Positions 1 to 5,027 of a DNA stretch of 5,027 nt are shown piece after piece. This DNA is from Pseudomonadota bacterium. GTDB taxonomy: Bacteria; Pseudomonadota; Alphaproteobacteria; Rhizobiales; Beijerinckiaceae. A program made the translations under genes and the position numbers. How positions within the stretch are numbered: the stretch's first letter is position 1; each line of letters starts with the position of its first letter. The DNA lies in assembly GCA_023452965.1 (NCBI GenBank), contig JAEXUU010000618.1, positions 1-5,027 on the forward strand, written 5' to 3'. The notes under the pieces are model-generated. The model was not told the DNA's origin. It made no database searches and saw only the letters and a list, made by a program, of their open reading frames with translations.

Positions 1-1957
1 AATTGCTCTGGACCGGGCGTCCCCTGTCGAGGGTGATCTCGCCGTACAGGACGTGCCCGAGGCCGAAGCCGACGCCGCCTTCCATCTGGGCACGAACGAT
101 GTCGGGGTTGATCGCGATACCGCAGTCGACCGCGCACCACACCTTGTGGACTCTGGGCTCGTCCTCGAGGGAGACTTCGGCGATCTGGGCGACATAGGAG
201 CCGAAACTTTCCACGACCGCGACGCCGCGCGCCCGCCCATTGCTCGGGCCTGGCCCGTCCCATCCCGCGAGCTCTGCAACGGCCTTCAGCGCACCGGCGG
301 CGCGGGGGCGCCGGGTCATCAAGGCGAGCCGCCCCGCGACGGGGTCCTGCCCGACCTCCTGCAGCAACTGGTCGATGAAGCACTCGACGGCGTAGCCGGT
401 ATGAGTGTGGCCGACCGAGCGCCACCACAGGGTCGGGACACCGACCTTGGGAGTGTGCACCTCGCATACGAAATTGGGCATGTCGTAGAGCAGTCCGCTC
501 GCCCCTTCGACAGAGGACGAGTCGACGCCGTTCTTCACCGCCGAGAACTCGAAGATCGTGCCGATGTTGATCGACTGACCGACGATCGTGTTGGACCAGG
601 CCGAAATCCTGCCGTCTTTGAGGGCACCGCGAAGGCGATGCACGTAGATCGGCCGATAATAGCCGCCACCGAGATCGTCTTCGCGCGTCCAGACGACCTT
701 GACCGGACGGTTTGGTCCTATGGCCTTGGCCACCATCGCCAGCTCGGCCGCGAGATGCTGGCTGTGCTGGGCGCGCCGGCCGAAACTGCCGCCGGCGATC
801 ATGGTCTCGATGCTCACTCGCTCGAGCGGCAGGCCGAGAACATCGGCGATCATTTGATGCTCGGGGGTCTGGAACTGGCTGCCGAACCGGGCCAGTGCCT
901 GTTCGCCGTTCCATGCGAGATAGCCGTCCAGCGGCTCCATCGGTGCGTGAGCGAGATAAGGAAACGTATACTCGGCTTCAATGACGCGCTCGGCTTCGGC
1001 GAGAGCGGTCGCCGGATCGCCATGGCTGCCCGCGACCGCCCCCTTGCTTCGCGCAAGTTCCCGATAATGGGCGACGATATCCGGGCTGCTGCGAGTCTCG
1101 GCGGCGCTGTCGTCCCAGGAGACTTTCAGCGCCTCGCGCCCCTTCAACGCCGGCCACATGCCCTCGGCGTAGACCGCGACGCCCGACCCGATCGACTTGA
1201 CGTCGACCACGCCCCTGATCCTTAGGGCCTCGGTTGCGTCGAAGCTGACCAGCTTGCTGCCGAAGCGCGGCGGGCGCGCCACGACCACGGTCAGCATGTT
1301 CGGCTCCCGGATATCGATGGTGAAACGAGCCCGTCCCGTCGACTTGATCGCGCTGTCGAGACGCTTGACCGCGCCCTCCCTGCCGATCAGCCGATAAGCC
1401 GCCGCCGGCTTGAGCTGCACATCCCTCGGCAATGGCAGCTTGGCCGCTTCGCTCGCGAAATCGCCAAAGGAACCTCGCCTGCCCGAAGGATCCTGCAGCA
1501 CGCCCCCCTCGATGCCGATCTCGGCAGCCGGAACCTTCCACGCGGCAGCCGCGGCCTGGAGCAGCATGGCGCGGGCGGCGGCCGCCGCCTGCCTGATCTG
1601 CACCCAGGAATTGGCCATGGCGGTCGAGCCACCGGTCACCTGAAGATGACCGAAGACCAGATTCGCATAAAGCTCGACATCGGCGGGCGCGTGTTCGGCG
1701 CGCATCTGGCTCCAGTCGGCGTCGAGTTCTTCTGCGACCAGGGTGGCGAGGCCCGTGAACGGACCCTGACCGACTTCGATGTGCTTGACGAGGACGGTGA
1801 CCGTGCTGTCCGCCGCGATCCTGACGAAAGCGTTCGGCGCGAAAAGTGGATCACCCTGTCGGGCTTTCGCAGCTTTCGGCAGATAGGCACCAATGACGAG
1901 GGCGCCAGCGCCCCCCAGCACGGCGCGTCGGGAGGGGGAATGTGCCAAAGCGGTCAC
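1..1957 (-). CDS. Molybdopterin-binding large subunit of an IorB-type molybdenum hydroxylase (partial, C-terminus beyond left edge)
   Basis: The frame is open from 1957 to the left edge, giving 652 visible residues. It reads as the xanthine dehydrogenase/aldehyde oxidase superfamily, isoquinoline 1-oxidoreductase beta-subunit type. Such enzymes hydroxylate N-heterocycles or oxidise aldehydes at a molybdenum cofactor and pass electrons to the partner [2Fe-2S] subunit. Visible marks are: a twin-arginine leader (SRRAVLGG, residues 9-16, then a hydrophobic run to about 26 and a possible AKA cleavage site near 32); VGQGPFTGLA in the N-terminal part; TGGSTAMANSW; HAPMEPL at 337-343; GGSFGRR at 389-395; WWRSVGHTHTGYAVE at 511-525; and VDCGIAINPD at 610-619. 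Family members are usually around 730-760 residues, so roughly 80-110 are missing, including the region expected to hold the catalytic glutamate (GxGE motif). The start is the GTG at 1957, four bases after the upstream stop and preceded by GGAGGG at good spacing; the in-frame ATG at 1978 would add seven residues. The family call is firm, but the substrate is unknown. Confidence 0.93.
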   Translation of the reverse strand, partial: MTALAHSPSRRAVLGGAGALVIGAYLPKAAKARQGDPLFAPNAFVRIAADSTVTVLVKHIEVGQGPFTGLATLVAEELDADWSQMRAEHAPADVELYANLVFGHLQVTGGSTAMANSWVQIRQAAAAARAMLLQAAAAAWKVPAAEIGIEGGVLQDPSGRRGSFGDFASEAAKLPLPRDVQLKPAAAYRLIGREGAVKRLDSAIKSTGRARFTIDIREPNMLTVVVARPPRFGSKLVSFDATEALRIRGVVDVKSIGSGVAVYAEGMWPALKGREALKVSWDDSAAETRSSPDIVAHYRELARSKGAVAGSHGDPATALAEAERVIEAEYTFPYLAHAPMEPLDGYLAWNGEQALARFGSQFQTPEHQMIADVLGLPLERVSIETMIAGGSFGRRAQHSQHLAAELAMVAKAIGPNRPVKVVWTREDDLGGGYYRPIYVHRLRGALKDGRISAWSNTIVGQSINIGTIFEFSAVKNGVDSSSVEGASGLLYDMPNFVCEVHTPKVGVPTLWWRSVGHTHTGYAVECFIDQLLQEVGQDPVAGRLALMTRRPRAAGALKAVAELAGWDGPGPSNGRARGVAVVESFGSYVAQIAEVSLEDEPRVHKVWCAVDCGIAINPDIVRAQMEGGVGFGLGHVLYGEITLDRGRPVQSN

Positions 1958-1961
1958 GGGT

Positions 1962-2423
1962 TCAGCCCTCCAACGCATGAGCGGCGCCGTGAATGGCAGC
2001 GCGGATGCGGACATAGGTCGCGCAACGACAGAGATTGCCGTTCATCGCGAGGTCGATGTCGCGGTCGGTCGGTTTGGGGATCTCCTTGAGCAGCGCCACC
2101 GCGCTCATGACCTGACCGGACTGGCAATAGCCGCACTGGGGCACGTCATGACCGATCCAGGCGGCCTGGACGGCGTCGCACTCCCTGCCCGCGAGCCCTT
2201 CGATGGTGACGATCTCGGCATCTCCGACGGCGGAGATAGGTGTCACGCAGGCACGCTGCGGCTTGCCGTCGAGGTGGACAGTACAGGCTCCGCACTGAGC
2301 GATGCCGCAGCCGAACTTCGTACCCGAGAGGCCGAGATTGTCTCGGATCGCCCAGAGCAGCGGAGTGTCGTCGTCGACATCGAGCTCATACGTCTTCCCA
2401 TTGACCTTCAGGCGATGTGGCAT
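1962..2423 (-). CDS. [2Fe-2S]-binding small subunit of an IorA-type molybdenum hydroxylase
   Basis: This 153-residue protein carries electrons from the molybdenum centre of the large subunit to an external acceptor. The N-terminal half is a plant-type ferredoxin fold with cluster cysteines C39, C44, C47 and C59 (motif [10 protein letters not shown] then RAC). The C-terminal helical half holds the second cluster with C97 and C100 (QCGYCQSGQ) and C132 and C134 (NLCRC). All eight expected cysteines are present and the length is normal for the family, so the gene looks intact. The ATG at 2423 gives the typical start ([10 protein letters not shown]). The frame stays open upstream to 2786, but that part reads across tetR and the control region and has no family resemblance. 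The ribosome site before 2423 is weak (GAG in GCGAGATCGAC). No export signal is seen, so export would depend on the Tat leader of the large subunit. It is the first gene of the unit with the large subunit. Confidence 0.95.
   Translation of the reverse strand: MPHRLKVNGKTYELDVDDDTPLLWAIRDNLGLSGTKFGCGIAQCGACTVHLDGKPQRACVTPISAVGDAEIVTIEGLAGRECDAVQAAWIGHDVPQCGYCQSGQVMSAVALLKEIPKPTDRDIDLAMNGNLCRCATYVRIRAAIHGAAHALEG
1966..1971 (-). promoter_or_regulatory. Shine-Dalgarno site that decides the large-subunit start
   Basis: GGAGGG on the minus strand lies 8 bases before the GTG at 1957 and inside the last codons of the small-subunit gene. It favours GTG 1957 over the ATG at 1978, because the site lies downstream of that ATG and could not serve it. 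The placement suggests translational coupling of the two subunits. Confidence 0.65.
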
Positions 2424-2522
2424 GTCGATCTCGCAAGCCCAGAACACGTGACGATGTGGCTTCCCGACGCCTGATGCCCGCTCGCGTTCGCGGGAGCGAT
2501 CTGACATAGCGATTGCAGGAGG

Positions 2523-2549
2523 CAGTCTGCCGCCATGCGCGGCAAACTG
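2523..2549. promoter_or_regulatory. 27-bp imperfect dyad, candidate TetR operator
   Basis: The left arm CAGTcTGCCGC (2523-2533) pairs with the right arm GCGGCAaACTG (2539-2549) around the 5-base centre CATGC. Ten of eleven positions in each arm match, with one mismatch (lower case). The length and symmetry suit a site for a dimeric or double-dimer TetR-family repressor, and it lies between the hydroxylase genes and tetR. The link to this particular regulator is inferred from position only. It could also act as an RNA hairpin. Confidence 0.5.
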
Positions 2550-2550
2550 T

Positions 2551-2574
2551 ACTAGAAAACGATTTGAGTCTAGT
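2551..2574. repeat. Second inverted repeat, ACTAGA-N12-TCTAGT
   Basis: Perfect 6-base arms at 2551-2556 and 2569-2574 are separated by 12 bases. It begins two bases after the 27-bp dyad and contains CTAG twice, a tetramer that is scarce in many bacterial genomes. It overlaps another short dyad, AGTGG-GTAT-CCACT (2572-2585). Arms this short can arise by chance, so a regulatory role is only a possibility. Confidence 0.3.
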
Positions 2575-2615
2575 GGGTATCCACTCGCCTGGGGTGGAAC
2601 TCTGTCAGGAGAGCC

Positions 2616-3230
2616 ATGACCGATCGTCACGACCATTCGGCCGCCGTTGTCGACGACATGTCCGATCGCGCCGAGCAGATTGCGGATGCGGCGATGCGCC
2701 TGTTCGCGCGCTACGGGTTCAAGCGTACCGCGGTGGACGACATCGCCAAGGAAGCGCGGATCGCGAAGGCGACGATCTATCTTCACTTCAAGGGCAAGGA
2801 CGACATCTTACGCGCCACGCTGCAGTTGCTGGGCCAGCGTGTCGATGCACTGTGCCGCGAAGTGATGGAAATGAAGGCCCCGTTCGCCGAGCGGCTGATG
2901 GCGCTGCTGCGAGCCCATCACTGCACCGCCTTCCTGAGCATCGGCGCCGGCGATCACTTCGCTGAACTGCGCGCGGTGATCGACGATATCGCGGTCAAGG
3001 AGCGCAAGGCCTTCGAATCCATCTTCGTCCGCTACGCGACACAGCTTATCGAGGAATGCGAGGCGCGAGGCGAAATCACGCTGAAGCGGCCGGGGGTGGA
3101 TCCGGCTGCCCTGATCACGACGCTGTTGCAAGCCAGCGTCGGCGCCAAGGTCGGAGGCATAAGCTATGAGGACTATGAGGCCCGGCTTGGCTTGTTCGCC
3201 GGCGTGATCATTGCAGCCGTCCTGCCGTGA
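2616..3230 (+). CDS. TetR/AcrR-family transcriptional regulator
   Basis: This is a 204-residue helix-turn-helix regulator of usual TetR-family length. The DNA-binding domain spans about residues 18-65. Helix 1 is [18 protein letters not shown], followed by the T-x-V-x-DIA-x-EA helix (T38-A47) and the recognition segment with the hallmark [14 protein letters not shown] (52-65). The rest is a helical ligand and dimer domain of unknown specificity. The ATG at 2616 follows AGGAG at 2607-2611; the in-frame ATG at residue 15 would still keep the whole DNA-binding domain. It is divergent from the hydroxylase genes, with dyads in the shared gap, so control of those genes and of itself is the natural inference; the ligand may be the enzyme's substrate or product. 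Its last 23 bases overlap the end of the ankyrin gene on the other strand. Confidence 0.95.
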   Translation: MTDRHDHSAAVVDDMSDRAEQIADAAMRLFARYGFKRTAVDDIAKEARIAKATIYLHFKGKDDILRATLQLLGQRVDALCREVMEMKAPFAERLMALLRAHHCTAFLSIGAGDHFAELRAVIDDIAVKERKAFESIFVRYATQLIEECEARGEITLKRPGVDPAALITTLLQASVGAKVGGISYEDYEARLGLFAGVIIAAVLP

Positions 3231-4254
3231 GCTCATCCGCGCGGCGCGCATCGGCAAGGCCCGTCTCGCTGCCGCTTTCGAGCAGCGCCAGGATTTCGTC
3301 GTAGCCATAATCGCGCGCCAGGTCCGCCGCGCTCCGACCATCATGGCCGAGAAGGTCCGATCGCACGCCGGCTTCCAACAATAGCCGGACTGCCTCGACA
3401 TGGCCGTGCCAGACAGCGTCGTGGAGCGCGGTATAGCCATTGAAGGGACCTTGGGCGTCGGCGATCTCGGCAAATCTCTCGTGCCGGGTCAATGCCACGA
3501 GGGCCACGTCATGCCCCATATAGGCGGCTTTGTGCGCGGCATGGGCGAGCATGAAATGGTCGACGAGCGTCGGGTCCGCTCCTGCGTCGAGCAGGGCCTG
3601 GACTGCACCCGCAAGCCCGTCGCGGGCGGCGATCAGGAGCGGCGTATGCCCGGGGTTTCGGGCGCTGTGAACCGGGGCGACGACATCCGGATCCGCGCCT
3701 TCGGCGAGCAGCGTGGCAATCCGCGCCTCCTTCTCGGCACCGGACAGCATCTCGTCCTCGAGCACGGCCAGAAGCGGCTGCCGCTGTCGAGCGGCGGCAA
3801 CGCGCGCGTGGAACCCGCCGAATACAGCCCGCAGCTCCGCATCCTGCGCAGTCTTCGTATCGAGCATCTCTTCGGCGGTCATGCCGAGGCGGGAACGGAT
3901 GGTGGGGTCGATGTCGGGATGCGCCAGCAGCACCTTCGCCACGGCGGGGCGGCGGTGCCAGACCGAGATCATCAAAGGGGTCATGCCATGGCTGTGGCTC
4001 TGCAGATTCACGAAGGCGCCGTACTGCAGCAGAGCCTCCATGACTGCGGCGCTGCCTCCTTGAGCGGCCAGGTGCAAGGGCGAGGCTCCCATCAGCGGAT
4101 CGAGCTGTAGCGGGTCTGCGCCCGCCGCCAGAAGCCCGGCCACCGTAGCTGCGTCCCCTCTGGCGGCAGCGAGATGCAAGGCAGGCAGAGCGGCGCCATG
4201 ATCCTGCAAGGCGTGTCGGGGGAGTTTCATCGGCTGTCGGCCCTCAACGGTCAT
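3208..4254 (-). CDS. Ankyrin-repeat protein of unknown function
   Basis: This 348-residue protein is built almost wholly of ankyrin repeats. Clear units are at about 23-52 (LPALHLAAARGDAATVAGLL), 57-84 (SPLHLAAQGG), 90-118 (TPLMISVWHR), 203-232 (TPLLIAARDG...LLDAGADP), 238-268 (a degenerate unit), 273-302 (TALHDAVWHGHVEAVRLLLEAG) and 306-327 as a C-terminal cap. The middle, about 125-200, is more diverged, with a remnant LLAEGADPD at 182-190. No signal peptide, membrane segment or catalytic domain is seen, so it is most likely a cytoplasmic protein-binding scaffold; the partner is unknown. The start is uncertain: the ATG at 4254 gives the longest form but lacks a good ribosome site, while the ATG at 4230 (MKLPRH) has GAGGG ten bases upstream and loses only eight non-repeat residues. 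It converges on and overlaps tetR by 23 bases, and is divergent from the LysR gene. Confidence 0.9.
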   Translation of the reverse strand: MTVEGRQPMKLPRHALQDHGAALPALHLAAARGDAATVAGLLAAGADPLQLDPLMGASPLHLAAQGGSAAVMEALLQYGAFVNLQSHSHGMTPLMISVWHRRPAVAKVLLAHPDIDPTIRSRLGMTAEEMLDTKTAQDAELRAVFGGFHARVAAARQRQPLLAVLEDEMLSGAEKEARIATLLAEGADPDVVAPVHSARNPGHTPLLIAARDGLAGAVQALLDAGADPTLVDHFMLAHAAHKAAYMGHDVALVALTRHERFAEIADAQGPFNGYTALHDAVWHGHVEAVRLLLEAGVRSDLLGHDGRSAADLARDYGYDEILALLESGSETGLADARRADELTAGRLQ

Positions 4255-4332
4255 ATCCGGCTCGAAACTAGCCCTCTGTTCGATCGAGATAATCGCATTT
4301 AGATTTCAGCCATTCTTAGAGATGATTCACGA
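4255..4332. promoter_or_regulatory. Short divergent gap between the ankyrin and LysR genes
   Basis: These 78 bases are more AT-rich than their surroundings and must contain the start signals of both genes. Visible elements are the palindrome TCGATCGA (4280-4287), the repeat AATC-N7-GATT (4291-4305) and a -10-like GATAAT (4288-4293) on the plus strand without a convincing -35 box. A LysR regulator commonly binds the gap next to its own gene, but none of these elements matches the usual T-N11-A site well, so no binding site is assigned. Confidence 0.4.
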
Positions 4333-5027
4333 ATGCGCCTGCCGCTCGCATTGTTGGAGGTTTTCGACGCCATCGCCCGCGCCGGCAGCATGCGGGGAGC
4401 GGCCGAAGCGTTGAACCTCACGCCGTCGACGGTCAGCCACCAGCTCAAGGCGCTCGAAAGGCAGCTGGGAACCACGCTGTTCATCCGGACGACGCGGTCG
4501 GTGACGATGACGGAGGCCGGGCGAGCGCTGAGTCGCGGCTCCCTGCCGGCTTTCGACCAGTTGAACGAAGCGCTGCAGAGTGCACGCGATGTCGGCGGCA
4601 GCACACGCGGCACGCTGCGCATCACCCTCCCCGAATTCGCCTATCACATGCTCCTGGCGCCGCTCGTCGTTTCCTTTCGTGCCGCCTGGCCGGAGATCGA
4701 GCTGGAACTGGTCATGACCGATTCCTTCGTCGACCTCGTGGAGTCCGGCTACCATGCGGGCATCCGCCAGGGGGATCGTGTCGAGCAGGACATGGTAGCG
4801 ATCAAGATCGGCGAGGCTCTTCCGATCGCGGTCTATGGCAGCAGGGAGTATCTCGATCGGAGGCCTGTTCCACGACAACCGCGCGATCTTCTTGCGCATG
4901 ACTGCATTCGCTATCGCTTTCACCGCTCCGGCCGCATCGCGCCGTGGCTGTTCGACGGCCCAAACGGCGCCTATCAGGTCGAGGTCACCGGCGGGTTGAT
5001 CGTCAGCGACCTGCCCACGCTCTACAC
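4333..5027 (+). CDS. LysR-family transcriptional regulator (partial, C-terminus beyond right edge)
   Basis: The first 231 residues of a protein that in this family is usually about 300 long are visible. The N-terminal winged helix-turn-helix is at about residues 3-62, with the typical SMRGAAEALNLTPSTVSHQL (19-38), KALERQLGTTLFIRTTR and the wing end TMTEAGRAL. The effector domain starts near 93 (GTLRITLPEF) and contains HAGIRQGD (141-148), a pattern I associate with the CrgA/DmlR-like group of LysR effector domains. The ATG at 4333 gives the standard LysR N-terminus; no in-frame ATG lies between it and the TAG at 4300-4302. The ribosome site is poor (AGAG at 4318-4321). It is divergent from the ankyrin gene. 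Its target may be that gene, itself, or genes beyond the right edge; the sequence does not say which. Confidence 0.94.
   Translation, partial: MRLPLALLEVFDAIARAGSMRGAAEALNLTPSTVSHQLKALERQLGTTLFIRTTRSVTMTEAGRALSRGSLPAFDQLNEALQSARDVGGSTRGTLRITLPEFAYHMLLAPLVVSFRAAWPEIELELVMTDSFVDLVESGYHAGIRQGDRVEQDMVAIKIGEALPIAVYGSREYLDRRPVPRQPRDLLAHDCIRYRFHRSGRIAPWLFDGPNGAYQVEVTGGLIVSDLPTLY

Larger units (their letters stand above)
2424..2615. promoter_or_regulatory. Divergent control region between the hydroxylase unit and tetR
   Basis: This 192-base gap separates two genes transcribed away from each other, so it must hold the promoters for both. It contains two dyads, listed separately, and a possible hairpin (CCCGC at 2477-2481 with GCGGG at 2490-2494) that would fall in the leader of the hydroxylase mRNA. 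I found no -35/-10 pair on either strand that I would defend. No small gene is evident. The tetR ribosome site (AGGAG, 2607-2611) lies at its right end. Confidence 0.6.

Noticed and set aside
53..1225. A 390-codon open frame on the plus strand
   Set aside because: It lies antisense to the large-subunit gene, whose frame is unbroken and full of family motifs. The plus-strand translation has no recognisable domain and is explained by GC-rich codon bias removing stops.
978..1541. A 187-codon minus-strand frame
   Set aside because: It is an out-of-frame shadow of the large-subunit gene, with the Gly/Arg-rich composition typical of such shadows.
1893..2474. A 193-codon plus-strand frame across the small-subunit gene
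   Set aside because: It is antisense to a gene with all eight cluster cysteines, and its product resembles no family I recognise.
2513..2541. TTGCAG at 2513-2518 as a tetR -35 box
   Set aside because: At 17-base spacing the -10 position reads TGCGCG, which is not promoter-like, so no promoter is assigned.
2424..2786. N-terminal extension of the small subunit to an ATG at 2786
   Set aside because: It would read antisense through the tetR DNA-binding region and the control gap, and add about 120 residues unlike the family; the ATG at 2423 gives the normal length.
3400..4110. A 236-codon plus-strand frame
   Set aside because: It is the antisense of the ankyrin gene, which has clear repeating units on the minus strand.
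4327..4923. A 198-codon minus-strand frame
   Set aside because: It is the antisense of the LysR gene, whose helix-turn-helix and effector-domain motifs are clear on the plus strand.

Overview
The window is GC-rich and densely coded, with no mobile elements, RNA genes or CRISPR. The base composition, the short gaps and the gene families point to an alphaproteobacterium, quite possibly a sphingomonad. That placement is inferred from general family knowledge and was not tested by any search.

Layout, left to right. (1) Positions 1-2423, minus strand: a two-gene unit for a molybdenum hydroxylase of the isoquinoline 1-oxidoreductase (IorAB) type. The small [2Fe-2S] subunit comes first (1962-2423). 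The large molybdopterin-binding subunit follows (1957 down to the left edge), starting four bases after the small subunit's stop, with a twin-arginine leader and its C-terminus cut off by the window. (2) Positions 2424-2615: a divergent control region with a 27-bp imperfect dyad and a second, weaker one. (3) Positions 2616-3230, plus strand: a TetR/AcrR-family regulator facing away from the hydroxylase genes. (4) Positions 3208-4254, minus strand: a cytoplasmic ankyrin-repeat protein that overlaps the end of the TetR gene tail to tail. (5) Positions 4255-4332: a short divergent gap. (6) Positions 4333-5027, plus strand: a LysR-family regulator running off the right edge.

How they fit together. 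The most economical reading is a TetR-controlled, exported molybdenum hydroxylase acting on an unknown N-heterocycle or aldehyde. The small subunit carries two [2Fe-2S] clusters but no export signal, so it would travel with the Tat-bearing large subunit. The ankyrin protein and the LysR regulator form a second, separate divergent pair whose function cannot be read from the sequence. Nothing here clearly amounts to a new system. The most interesting parts are the dyads between the small-subunit gene and tetR, and the orphan ankyrin protein.
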